A DNA stretch of 64,000 nt from an uncultured Pelagibacteraceae bacterium (GTDB lineage Bacteria > Pseudomonadota > Alphaproteobacteria > Pelagibacterales > Pelagibacteraceae): the NCBI GenBank assembly GCA_902581695.1, contig CACHOW010000001.1:1-64000 (forward strand). Reading direction: 5' to 3'. Within the stretch, counting starts at the first letter, position 1, and each line of letters starts with the position of its first letter. Positions 1 through 9,464 of the stretch are shown one piece after another. A model generated the notes under the pieces. That model was not told where the DNA came from, did not search any database, and saw only the letters and a list, made by a program, of their open reading frames with translations. A program made the position numbers and the translations under genes.

Positions 1-1
1 C

Positions 2-352
2 AAAATTTTGGATTATAAAAAAAATGTAATTAATTATATTAACAATGCTAAATTAATTATATCAAGTTCATTATGGGAAGATCCAGGTTTTATAATGGTT
101 GAGGCTGCATCAGTAGGTACTCCAATTTTAACTTCAAATTGTCCAAGTGGTCCTAAAGAATTTATAGGTAATAACGAAAACGGTTTCATATTTGACACGA
201 ATAATGAGAAGAGTTTTAAAATGGCATTAGATAATTTTTTAAAAATTTCAGAAAAAGATTTAAACCATAAACTAATTTGTGCAAAAAAAAAATCAAAGCG
301 TTATACTGAAATATATAATGCAAAAAAATTTGCAAATTTACTTAAAATCTAA
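2..352 (+). CDS. Glycosyltransferase family 4 C-terminal part, truncated by window start
   Basis: Open frame from the window edge; 'SSLWEDPGFIMVEAASVGTPILTSNCPSGPKEFI' is the typical GT4/GT-B donor-binding motif (E-x7-E region). Confidence 0.8.
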   Translation, partial: KILDYKKNVINYINNAKLIISSSLWEDPGFIMVEAASVGTPILTSNCPSGPKEFIGNNENGFIFDTNNEKSFKMALDNFLKISEKDLNHKLICAKKKSKRYTEIYNAKKFANLLKI

Positions 353-354
353 AC

Positions 355-1191
355 CTACTTGAAATATTTTTTCATTTTGCTTGAATTTACAATATTGAAA
401 CGTCTAATTTTAGTAATATAAAAAAAATGATTTATTTTATTTAAAATTTGAAATTTTTTTAAAAAATTTTTTATAATTTCTATTTTTGGGTTCTTTAACA
501 TTTTTTTTTTATAACCATATCTTAAATCCTCATGGTTATTTTTTTTTTTATTATTAGTGATAATTTTGTTAAACGCACATTGTTTTCTATCAACCTTGAA
601 AACCACAATACTTTCAAAAAATTCAATTGAATGAACATAATTATTTAAGGAAAATTTAAATTTTCCAATACCTGGAAATTTAAAGTTAATATCATCTATT
701 GTTTTTTTACAAAAATTTATAAAAGAATATTTGCTTGGATTGCCAAAATTAAAAAAATAGCTACACATGACATCTTCTGTAACCAAAATTCCTCCATCTT
801 TAATAAATGGTATACATGATATAGCAGTATTAATTTGTTGAGTGTTAGTGTGGCCTCCGTCATCAATTACTATATCCACATTTTGATGTTTATAAAAAAA
901 ATCTTTCCAAAATTCTCGTGAACTTTGGTCACCTATTTCTATAATAAAGCCATCTTTTTCAAATTTTTTACATTCAATATTCAAGTCTATCCCTATTATC
1001 TTTGCATGTGGAAATAGTTTTTGCCAAATAAAAAGGCTTCCACCATCTTTAACGCCTATTTCGACAACAGTTAAATCTTTTCTCAATTTATATTTTGATA
1101 AAATTAACTCATAAACATGAAAATATTTTTCAAGTTTCATTGAAAAATATTTACTTTCTTCAAAGTATTTTTTAATTATATTACTCATCAT
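355..1191 (-). CDS. Class I SAM-dependent methyltransferase (CmcI / cephalosporin-hydroxylase-like fold)
   Basis: 'TVVEIGVKDGGSLFIWQKLFPHAKIIGIDLNIE' SAM motif I and 'VDIVIDDGGHTNTQQ' motif. Confidence 0.75.
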   Translation of the reverse strand: MMSNIIKKYFEESKYFSMKLEKYFHVYELILSKYKLRKDLTVVEIGVKDGGSLFIWQKLFPHAKIIGIDLNIECKKFEKDGFIIEIGDQSSREFWKDFFYKHQNVDIVIDDGGHTNTQQINTAISCIPFIKDGGILVTEDVMCSYFFNFGNPSKYSFINFCKKTIDDINFKFPGIGKFKFSLNNYVHSIEFFESIVVFKVDRKQCAFNKIITNNKKKNNHEDLRYGYKKKMLKNPKIEIIKNFLKKFQILNKINHFFYITKIRRFNIVNSSKMKKYFK

Positions 1192-1205
1192 CTTCCATAA
1201 ATATT

Positions 1206-2690
1206 TTAGTAATTATTTTTCAAACATTTAATCAAATAGTTTGTAACTTGAACATTATTAAGCCCTTCCGGTATAGAAGTTTCACATTGTATGTTATTTT
1301 TAATTAAACTAAAAATTTGTCTTCTATTTCCATATTTAGCTTCTGAAATTTTTGACATTTCCCAACTGTGATCTGATTGAAATATTACCATGGCATCTTT
1401 ATCTAATTTATCAATTATTTCCATTATACTTGTTATATTTTTAATTACACACAAATAAGAATTCTTATAACCCTCAAAATTTGTGTTTCCTGGAAAATAT
1501 TTATAATTACATTGTTCATCATGTTTATAAGGCCAGTGAGGGTGCATATGATGGATAAAGTAAAAAGTTGATTTTGTTTCAATGTATTCTTTGTTTGAAA
1601 TTAAAAATTTTTTAAGTTTTCCAATTGCATCACCACGTTGATTTATTTTCAAATATTTTTGAATAATATTCTGCTCAGTTATTTTATTAAAAATTTGTAA
1701 GAGTGGTGATTTTTTCAAAAAAGCTTGTAGAAGATATAAATCTATATATTCTTCTTTTTTATCTGATAGACAATATCTATAATTATATCTTGAACAACCT
1801 GCAAAACTATTGCCAATCCATTTAAACTCATATCCCAGTTTATTCAGTTCAGAAATTAATACAGGGTTATATTTTTTACTTAGTAGCTTAGGAAACCTTT
1901 GATAAATATTTTTTTTTAAATTATCAGCTTCATAATTGTCATCTTTTACATAAATCTTATCTAAAAAAAATAGGGATGTTAGTACATCCTGTGTATAAGG
2001 ATAGAAATTAAGAGTATCGTTAAAGTATATGTATTTTTTTTGATTATAAAAATTTTCAAATTTTGTTAAGTCTTTTTGGTAAAAATCTTTAAATTCGTTG
2101 AGTGGCATCATAGCATCTAGGATAAAGAAATAAATATTTGGTCTTTTAACATTCTTGATAAGACTTACTTTGTTTTCTTTAGTATAATCATTTTTTTCTT
2201 GAGAAAAAAATTCTTTACTAAATTGAGCTATAGAGAAAAAAAGATTAAAGGTTAAAAAAAATAGAAAAAATATTGTATAAATCTTTTTTTTTTGAATAAG
2301 TTTAAAAAAAAGATAAACAAATAATAATATAATAATTAATGCAATTTCAGAACTGTACTCATATGACATGTTTGTATTTTGAAAAAAAACTTTAGCTTTA
2401 TTATTTAAAAAGTTATGTTGAAATAAAGTCCATATAGAAATCAAAATAAATGTAATTAAAGAATATTCTTTTAAAGAAAGAAAATTTTTTAAGATAAAAT
2501 AAATCGAAAATATCAAAAGAAAATATAAAGATAATAAAATGACAAAGTTATCATTAAATATAAAATCTAATTCATTAAAGTTAGAGTTAATAAATTCAAT
2601 CCACGGAATAAGACTTAATGATAAAAGAACTACTGTTAAAATAATATTTTGAAAATACTTATTGAAATTTGTTATCTTTAATATATTCAT
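1206..2690 (-). CDS. Membrane protein with C-terminal sulfatase / alkaline-phosphatase-fold domain (LtaS/EptA-like phospho- or sulfo-transferase)
   Basis: Several N-terminal TM segments; 'RPNIYFFILDAMMP', 'YPYTQDVLTSLF' (candidate Thr nucleophile), 'FIHHMHPHWPY' and 'MVIFQSDHSW' metal-site motifs. Confidence 0.65.
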   Translation of the reverse strand: MNILKITNFNKYFQNIILTVVLLSLSLIPWIEFINSNFNELDFIFNDNFVILLSLYFLLIFSIYFILKNFLSLKEYSLITFILISIWTLFQHNFLNNKAKVFFQNTNMSYEYSSEIALIIILLFVYLFFKLIQKKKIYTIFFLFFLTFNLFFSIAQFSKEFFSQEKNDYTKENKVSLIKNVKRPNIYFFILDAMMPLNEFKDFYQKDLTKFENFYNQKKYIYFNDTLNFYPYTQDVLTSLFFLDKIYVKDDNYEADNLKKNIYQRFPKLLSKKYNPVLISELNKLGYEFKWIGNSFAGCSRYNYRYCLSDKKEEYIDLYLLQAFLKKSPLLQIFNKITEQNIIQKYLKINQRGDAIGKLKKFLISNKEYIETKSTFYFIHHMHPHWPYKHDEQCNYKYFPGNTNFEGYKNSYLCVIKNITSIMEIIDKLDKDAMVIFQSDHSWEMSKISEAKYGNRRQIFSLIKNNIQCETSIPEGLNNVQVTNYLIKCLKNNY

Positions 2691-2696
2691 CTGATA

Positions 2697-2927
2697 ATGA
2701 AAAAAACTTTAATTTATTTAACCTCAAATATTATAGCAATTTTTTTAATTGTTACTAATGCTTATGCCTATCTAGATCCAGGCACTGGTAGCTTTATTCT
2801 TCAGGCAATCATTGGATTTTTAGCAGCTTTATCTGCTGGTTTTTTATATTATTGGACAAAAGTAAAAAATTTTTTCTTAAAATTTTTTAAGAAAAATAAT
2901 AATGATGAAAAAACTGACAATAGATGA
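2697..2927 (+). CDS. Small secreted/membrane protein with YLDPGTGS motif
   Basis: 76 aa: signal-peptide-like N-terminus 'MKKTLIYLTSNIIAIFLIVTNAYA', then 'YLDPGTGSFILQAIIGFLAALSAGFLYYW' and a basic tail. Confidence 0.75.
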   Translation: MKKTLIYLTSNIIAIFLIVTNAYAYLDPGTGSFILQAIIGFLAALSAGFLYYWTKVKNFFLKFFKKNNNDEKTDNR

Positions 2928-4293
2928 GGGATCATTTAGAGATCCAGACGCTAGAGTAGCCTATTTAAATAATTCTGTTTATAGAATTGTATATCCAAAT
3001 GGATTTGAGAAATTCGATTTTATTAAAAGAATTTTAGAAAATAAATCAATTTCTGAATACCTAATTGAAACAGAGGAGGTTAGTCAGCAAGAAGTTAAAT
3101 TACTGGAATTAGATATTGATACAAATTTTAAGGTATTTAAGCATAAAAAAATCGATTATATTTCTTACCCATACGAATGGAGTTTCCATAGATTAAAAGA
3201 TGCCGCTCTTCATCATCTTAATTTGCATATTAATCTTCTTAAAAATGATGCAACATTAATTGATGCATATAGTTATAATATTCAATTCAACAATTATTCA
3301 CCAATTTTTATAGATTTAATGTCAATAAAAAAATATTCAGAAGGGGAATTCTGGGTAGGTCATAAACAATTTTGTGAAAGTTTTTTAAACCCATTAGTTT
3401 TAAAATCAAAATTAGGAGTAAATTATAATAATTGGTTCAAAGGGAATTTAGAGGGTATCAATACAGGTGAATTATCGAAATTACTTAAATTTAGACATAT
3501 GTTTTCGTGGAATATTTTTTATAACATATTTCTTTTAGATTATTTTGAAAAAAAATATAAAAAAAATGAGGATTTGAAGATAACAAAAAATAAGAAATTA
3601 AAAAAAAATTACTATTTATCAATTTTATCTAATTTAGTTAATTTTATAGGGAGTTTAAAACCTAAAAAAGAAAGAAGTATTTGGGGAGAGTATTCGAGAG
3701 ATAATACTTATGACAATGAAGAAAAAAAAAATAAGCATGAATTCATTTCAAATTATTTTAATAAAACCAAATTCAATAGAGTTTTAGATCTGGGTTGTAA
3801 TAACGGAGAATACTCCAAACTAGCACTAAATTCAGGTTGTAAAAGTGTAATTGGTCTTGATTACGATTTAAATGCTATTGACGAAGCTTATTTAATTTCT
3901 AAAAGAGAAAAACTAAATTTTTTACCTTTATATTTTGATGTTTCTAACCCAAGCTCAAATATTGGATGGCGTCAAAAAGAACGAAAAGGATTTATAGAAA
4001 GATTAAATTTTGATACAGTATTAGCTCTTGCATTTGAACACCATTTAGCAATTGCTAAGAATATACCGTTAGAGGATGTAATAAATTGGATAACTTCATT
4101 AGCACCCAAAGGTATAATAGAGTTTGTTCCTAAAAATGATGTAACGATACAATCTATGATGAGATTAAAAGGTGATATTTTTCCAAATTACAATCTTGAA
4201 AATTTTAAAAGACTACTATCAAATAAGACAAAAATAACTTCAGAAAAAATTGTTAGCAAATCAGGTAGGACCTTATTTTGTTTTGAAAAATAA
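2902..4293 (+). CDS. Class I SAM-dependent methyltransferase (NoeA-like architecture)
   Basis: 463 aa; SAM motif 'RVLDLGCNNGEYSKLALNSGCKSVIGLDYD'; overlaps the upstream gene by 26 bp. Confidence 0.7.
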   Translation: MMKKLTIDEGSFRDPDARVAYLNNSVYRIVYPNGFEKFDFIKRILENKSISEYLIETEEVSQQEVKLLELDIDTNFKVFKHKKIDYISYPYEWSFHRLKDAALHHLNLHINLLKNDATLIDAYSYNIQFNNYSPIFIDLMSIKKYSEGEFWVGHKQFCESFLNPLVLKSKLGVNYNNWFKGNLEGINTGELSKLLKFRHMFSWNIFYNIFLLDYFEKKYKKNEDLKITKNKKLKKNYYLSILSNLVNFIGSLKPKKERSIWGEYSRDNTYDNEEKKNKHEFISNYFNKTKFNRVLDLGCNNGEYSKLALNSGCKSVIGLDYDLNAIDEAYLISKREKLNFLPLYFDVSNPSSNIGWRQKERKGFIERLNFDTVLALAFEHHLAIAKNIPLEDVINWITSLAPKGIIEFVPKNDVTIQSMMRLKGDIFPNYNLENFKRLLSNKTKITSEKIVSKSGRTLFCFEK

Positions 4294-4406
4294 AAATTAA
4301 ATGTATTATAAATATTTTTAAAAGAAAGGGATATCATTGACAAGGGAGCAAAATTTATTTTACATTTGTCTTCACCACATATTTACAGATCAAAGAAAAA
4401 AATTTA

Positions 4407-5372
4407 ATGAATAAAATTTTGATAACTGGAGTCGCTGGTTTTATAGGCTTTTCTTTAGCAAGAAAGATCTTAAGGAATAAAAATACTGAAATCGTAGGGA
4501 TAGATAATTTAAATTTATATTATAGTAAAAATTTGAAGTTAAAAAGACTTAGTATTTTAAAAAAAAATAAAAATTTTAAATTTTTAAAAGTTGATCTAAC
4601 AGATAGAAAAAAATTAATTAAGATATTTGAGAGTCAAAAATTTAATTGTGTCTTTAATTTAGCAGCTCAGGCTGGTGTTCGTTATTCATATGAAAACCCC
4701 AAGTCCTATACAGACTCAAATATAATAGGATTTATTAATTTGGTTGAATTTATAAAAACTTTTAAAGTAAAAAAATTTATTTTTGCATCATCTAGCTCGG
4801 TTTATGGTGATCAAAAACCATTTCCCAAATTAGAACAATCTGAGTTGAATCCAATAAATCTTTATTCTTTATCAAAGTTATCCAATGAACAATTTGCAAG
4901 ATCAATGAGCAAAAGCATGAATACAAAGTTTGTTGGTTTAAGATTTTTTACAATTTATGGACCGTGGGGAAGACCTGATATGCTTATAATAAAATATTTA
5001 ATTGCTTCCACAAAAAAAATAAAATTTTTACTTTATAATAAAGGAGATCACTATAGAGATTTTACATACATTGATGATGCAGTAAATATTTGTGAATCAT
5101 TAGTGAAAATGAATTTAAAAAAAAAATACGATATTTTCAATATCTGTTCTTCTAAACCTTTGTTGATTACAAAAGTGCTTAATGAAGTTAACAAATATTC
5201 AAAAAGTCCTTTTGTAATCAAAAAACCTAGAGACAAAGCCGATGTATACAAAACTTATGGCGATAATAAAAAGATAAGAATTTTTTTAGGGAAAAAAATA
5301 AGCTTTACAAACTTTAAATTTGGTATCAAGGAAACTTGTAAATGGTATTTTAAAAATTATAAGTTGTTTTAA
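4407..5372 (+). CDS. NAD-dependent epimerase/dehydratase (UDP-glucuronate 4-epimerase-like)
   Basis: 'ITGVAGFIGFSLARKIL' Rossmann motif; SSSSVYGD and Y-S-L-S-K catalytic motif; 'GLRFFTIYGPWGRPDM'. Confidence 0.85.
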   Translation: MNKILITGVAGFIGFSLARKILRNKNTEIVGIDNLNLYYSKNLKLKRLSILKKNKNFKFLKVDLTDRKKLIKIFESQKFNCVFNLAAQAGVRYSYENPKSYTDSNIIGFINLVEFIKTFKVKKFIFASSSSVYGDQKPFPKLEQSELNPINLYSLSKLSNEQFARSMSKSMNTKFVGLRFFTIYGPWGRPDMLIIKYLIASTKKIKFLLYNKGDHYRDFTYIDDAVNICESLVKMNLKKKYDIFNICSSKPLLITKVLNEVNKYSKSPFVIKKPRDKADVYKTYGDNKKIRIFLGKKISFTNFKFGIKETCKWYFKNYKLF

Positions 5373-6454
5373 ATTTTTTTTGAAAAAAAAATTATTTTTT
5401 TACAACGATTTTCCCAACTGAATTTTTTGGCAGTAGCTAAAGCGTTTCTTTTTAATTTATATTTTTTTCTATAATTTTTAAATAACTTTTGAATATTTTG
5501 TGACCAAAGGGCGTCATTATTAACTTTAATTAAGACACAATTATAATTATTTTTTAAAATATGTTTATAAACTTTTAAATCAGATGCGACTATAATCATT
5601 TTAGCAGCAAGATAATCAAACATTTTTAGAGGTGACATGTATTTTTCTAACCAAATTGAGCTGCGACCTTTAACTTTATTTTGATAAGGCATTAAGGCAA
5701 TTTCATATTTAGACAAAATACTAGGTATTTTATTATAACTTATAAAATCAAAGACTTTTATATTCTTTAATATTTGGTGTGTATTTAAAAATTTTTTATC
5801 TCCATAGAGATGAAAGTTTATATTTTTGTTTAATTTTGCAAGTCTAAAAATTTGCTCGATACCTTTACCCTCAAAAAAACTGCCAATATAAACGCAAGTT
5901 TTTTTATATTTTAGACCCTGTTTAACTTTGAAGTCTTCTAAATTGACAGCATCATCTAAAACTAAATATTTTTCCTTTTCAATTTTATAAATGTGATTGA
6001 GGTTTTTATTTAAAAATATAAATTTTAAATCATTGATTAAATTTAAATTTTTAAAAAAAAAATACATTATTTTTGAAAATCCTGTTATTTCATGATGTAG
6101 TTCTAGAATTACTTTTTTTTTAAAAAGGCAGGCAAGTAAAGAAAAAATTATACTTCTTGAAAGAAAAATACATTCCTTATCAAATTTTTTTGAAAGAATT
6201 TTTAAAGAAAATTTAATTCGTAGGATGAAATTAAGTAATACAAAACTATCAAATATTGAAAAAACTTTAAATTTGTATTTTATATTATATTTTTTATTAA
6301 CTTGATTAATATTTTTGTTATTTATAACAAATAAATTGATATCATATTTGAGTTTTGAAAATGCTTCACACATTTTCATCACATGAATAGAGTATGCAGA
6401 TTTACTTGGAAGATTTAATTCTGCAATATAATAAATTTTTTTTCTTTCTTGCAT
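5369..6454 (-). CDS. Glycosyltransferase (GT4-like)
   Basis: 'CVYIGSFFEGKGIEQIFRLAKLN' and 'SPLKMFDYLAAKMIIVASDLKVYKHIL' GT-B motifs. Confidence 0.8.
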   Translation of the reverse strand: MQERKKIYYIAELNLPSKSAYSIHVMKMCEAFSKLKYDINLFVINNKNINQVNKKYNIKYKFKVFSIFDSFVLLNFILRIKFSLKILSKKFDKECIFLSRSIIFSLLACLFKKKVILELHHEITGFSKIMYFFFKNLNLINDLKFIFLNKNLNHIYKIEKEKYLVLDDAVNLEDFKVKQGLKYKKTCVYIGSFFEGKGIEQIFRLAKLNKNINFHLYGDKKFLNTHQILKNIKVFDFISYNKIPSILSKYEIALMPYQNKVKGRSSIWLEKYMSPLKMFDYLAAKMIIVASDLKVYKHILKNNYNCVLIKVNNDALWSQNIQKLFKNYRKKYKLKRNALATAKKFSWENRCKKIIFFSKKI

Positions 6455-6494
6455 ATTTTTTTAAGAACTAACTAATTTAGTGTATTTTTTTCAA

Positions 6495-6505
6495 CCCCCC
6501 CCCCC
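6495..6505. repeat. Homopolymer C11 tract (G11 on the minus strand)
   Basis: Direct read: 'ttcaaCCCCCCCCCCCtccaacc' in an otherwise very AT-rich intergenic region, about 41 bp upstream of the minus-strand GT start codon. Confidence 0.95.
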
Positions 6506-6647
6506 TCCAACCATAGGGACGAAGAGTAATACGTTTTTTTTTAATCATTATTTTTGGTTCAAAATAGCTTAATTTCTTGAAATTAATTATCAGAATTTAT
6601 TAAAATTAACATCTTTTAATATAAAAATTAAAGTTATAAATATAATA

Positions 6648-6908
6648 ATGAGCTTTCAAAGATTTTTTGAAAAAAAAATTGGTCCAAATAGAAAATTTGT
6701 GAAAAAATTGAAAAGTTTTTCCAAAAAGGCTGGTTTAAATTTAGAAAATTGGGAACGATATCCAATATACAAACAAGTAAAAAATGCGTCATATCTAATC
6801 TTAGAAATGATGATAGTTGATCTAGAATATGGTTTTATAGAAGTCTTAAGGCTGAAAAAAAACTTCCTGTACAAGTTTGGGCAATTGCCAAAAAAGATTA
6901 AAATATAG
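6648..6908 (+). pseudogene. Probable degenerate gene remnant (frameshift plus in-frame stop)
   Basis: ORF begins 'MSFQRFFEKKIGPNRKFVKKLKSFSKKAGLNLENWERYPIYKQVKNASYL'. The downstream part looks more protein-like in another frame: 'SNLRNDDS*SRIWFYRSLKAEKKLPVQVWAIAKKD*'. Confidence 0.45.
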
Positions 6909-6911
6909 AAA

Positions 6912-7652
6912 ATGGATTTAATAAGCGTAATCATCCCTTATTTTAAAAAGAAAAAATTTATTGAGGAAGCTGTAAATTCAATTCTCAATCAATCTTATAC
7001 AAACATTGAAATATTAATTGTATATGATGACAAGGATGTTGATGACTTGAATTATCTAAATGAAATTTTTAATTTAAATAAAAAGATAAGAATTATTGTT
7101 AACGAAAAAAATATCGGTGCTGGTTTATCTAGAAACAAAGGTATTTCTCTTGCAAATGGAAAATACATTGGCTTTTTGGATGCAGATGATTATTGGCATC
7201 AAGAAAAAGTTTTTAAACAAATTCAATTTATGAAAGAAAATAATTTTAAGGCGTCACACACATCATATCAAATAATTGATGAAAAGAAGAATATTTTAGA
7301 TGTGAGAAGGGCAAGAGGGTTTAATAGTTATAAGGATATAATAAAGTCATGTGACATTGGATTATCTACAGTGATTATTGAAAAATCAATTATAAAAGAC
7401 GATATAAAGTTTGTAGAGTTAAAAACTAAAGAAGATTTTGTTTTATGGTTAAAAATATTATATTCAGGAATTGCTATTGGGGCATTGGATGAAAATCTAA
7501 CATTTTGGAGAAAACTTGAAAACTCTCTATCAAGTTCTTTCTTTCAAAAAATGATTGACGGATATAGAGTTTATAGAAAATACATGAAATTTAACAGTTT
7601 ATTATCATTGTATCTTCTTTTGTGTCTTTCAATTAATTTCCTCAGAAAATAA
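6912..7652 (+). CDS. Glycosyltransferase family 2
   Basis: 'ISVIIPYFKKKKFIEEAVNSILNQSYTNIEILIVYDD' and 'GKYIGFLDADDYW' GT-A motifs. Confidence 0.93.
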   Translation: MDLISVIIPYFKKKKFIEEAVNSILNQSYTNIEILIVYDDKDVDDLNYLNEIFNLNKKIRIIVNEKNIGAGLSRNKGISLANGKYIGFLDADDYWHQEKVFKQIQFMKENNFKASHTSYQIIDEKKNILDVRRARGFNSYKDIIKSCDIGLSTVIIEKSIIKDDIKFVELKTKEDFVLWLKILYSGIAIGALDENLTFWRKLENSLSSSFFQKMIDGYRVYRKYMKFNSLLSLYLLLCLSINFLRK

Positions 7653-8675
7653 ATGGTAGAAAATTTTATATTTTTTGTTTTTGCATTAGCATTAACTTAT
7701 ATAGCAAATAGAAAAAATTTATTTCCAAATTTTACAGGCGATATTCATCAAAAATTTTTCAATGAAAAAAAAATACCCCTTATTGGAGGAGTTTTAGTTT
7801 TAGTTACATTATTAAGATTTTACTATGCACACGATTATTTTATTAACTTAGTATTTTTGAGCATATTTTTAATAGGTTTTTTTTCAGACTCTAAAATTTT
7901 ATCTTCACCCAGATTAAGACTCTATCTACAGTTGTTAATTACGATATTTTTTGTCCTTTATTTTAAAATAGAAGTTACCCCAACAAAATTAAATTTTTTT
8001 GATAATTTACTACAGAACCATTATTTAAGTTATTCATTCACAATTTTCTGTTTTATGATTTTGATCAATGGATCAAACTTTATTGATGGTTTAAATGGTC
8101 TTTTATTAGGATATATCTTGTTAATATTTTTTGCTTTAACAACAAACAATCTAATTTTATTTTCAGGACTAGATGAATTAGCAATAAATTATTTATTTTA
8201 CTCTTTAATTTTAATAATTGTTTTAAATTATTCTAATTTTTTATATCTAGGAGATAGTGGAGCATATTTGTTAGGTTTGTTCACTGGATATATTTTGATA
8301 ACAATTTATAATTCACCTGCAATAGTTTCACCTTATTATATAATTTTATTATTATGGTATCCATGTTTTGAAAACTTATTTTCTCTATTAAGAAAATTTT
8401 TGAATTCTAAATCACCAGTAAAACCTGATAATAGACATTTACATCAAATAATATTCTTATTTTTAAAATATAAATTTAAATCTAAAAATATTCTTCTGAT
8501 AAATATCATTTCAAGTTTGATGATAAATTTTTATAATTTAGTTATTTTTTTTATAGCTTCAAAAAATCCTAATTTAACAATTCTGCAATTAAAACTGATA
8601 TTAGTAAGTATCTTTATTTATTGCATTTTGTATTATATTTTGAATAAAAGAATTCATTTATTTATTAAAAAATAA
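7653..8675 (+). CDS. MraY/WecA-like polyprenyl-phosphate sugar-1-phosphate transferase
   Basis: Polytopic; 'NGSNFIDGLNGLLLGY', 'LGDSGAYLLG' and 'PDNRHLHQ' family motifs. Confidence 0.88.
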   Translation: MVENFIFFVFALALTYIANRKNLFPNFTGDIHQKFFNEKKIPLIGGVLVLVTLLRFYYAHDYFINLVFLSIFLIGFFSDSKILSSPRLRLYLQLLITIFFVLYFKIEVTPTKLNFFDNLLQNHYLSYSFTIFCFMILINGSNFIDGLNGLLLGYILLIFFALTTNNLILFSGLDELAINYLFYSLILIIVLNYSNFLYLGDSGAYLLGLFTGYILITIYNSPAIVSPYYIILLLWYPCFENLFSLLRKFLNSKSPVKPDNRHLHQIIFLFLKYKFKSKNILLINIISSLMINFYNLVIFFIASKNPNLTILQLKLILVSIFIYCILYYILNKRIHLFIKK

Positions 8676-9326
8676 TCTGACCATCGCGAGAAGTATGAGA
8701 AATCCATCTTTAAATGCATTTACCTTTTTTTTCCCACCAATTCTTGATCTTTCATAAGCTTTAGAATTTGCTAATTTATAACCTTTCCTTTTTGCTTTGA
8801 TTGGTAACTCAACACAAAATTTGAAATCTTTAGATTTTAAATTTAAATCTTTAGCTTTAGATGTTTTTCCTAAGACGTAAGTGTATAAAATGTCAGTAAT
8901 ATTAAGATTAAAAAATAATTTTCCAATTTTGGTAAATATATAGTTGCCAATTAAAGTTATAATAGTGTCATCATCACTTCCACAATCTTTTTCGTATCTA
9001 GTTCCAAAAATAAAATCAGCTTTAGTTGTGTTAATTTGCTCATGCATTTTAATTAACTCGTTCGGATTGAATGATCCATCTGCATTAAATATACAAAATA
9101 ATTCTGTATCCACTGAATTAATACCAGTAATTAATGCATCACCATAACCCTTCCCATGTTGAAATACAATTCTACAATTATGGTTTTTTGTAGATTGAAT
9201 TGTTTCTTCATCCTCTTTTTCCAAAACAATCAAAATTTTTAAATCGTAGTTTTTTAACTCATCCAATACTTTAGGGAGAGACTCTTTTTCATTTTTTGCA
9301 GGAATTATTAATGTGAGATTATTCAT
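8658..9326 (-). CDS. Glycosyltransferase family 2 (dolichol-phosphate mannosyltransferase-like)
   Basis: 'LTLIIPAKNEKESLPKVLDEL' and 'ELFCIFNADGSFNPNEL'. Confidence 0.85.
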   Translation of the reverse strand: MNNLTLIIPAKNEKESLPKVLDELKNYDLKILIVLEKEDEETIQSTKNHNCRIVFQHGKGYGDALITGINSVDTELFCIFNADGSFNPNELIKMHEQINTTKADFIFGTRYEKDCGSDDDTIITLIGNYIFTKIGKLFFNLNITDILYTYVLGKTSKAKDLNLKSKDFKFCVELPIKAKRKGYKLANSKAYERSRIGGKKKVNAFKDGFLILLAMVRLFFNK

Positions 9327-9464
9327 AAATACTTTAATTATTTATAATTTTTTTATGTTAATAATGGTAAATTTGACTTATCTTAAAATATTTACTTTTT
9401 ATATAGAATTCTTCAATAATTTTTTTTTGATAATATTAATTAAAAAAAATAGAGTAATATATTA

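Noticed and set aside
4294-4406. Intergenic open frame '..KERDIIDKGAKFILHLSSPHIYRSKKKI*' as a gene remnant
   Set aside because: No plausible start and too short to assign; could be chance in AT-rich DNA.
6656-6934. Minus-strand 92-aa ORF over the 6648-6908 region
   Set aside because: Low-complexity F/K/I/S composition typical of antisense ORFs in AT-rich DNA; no recognisable motif.
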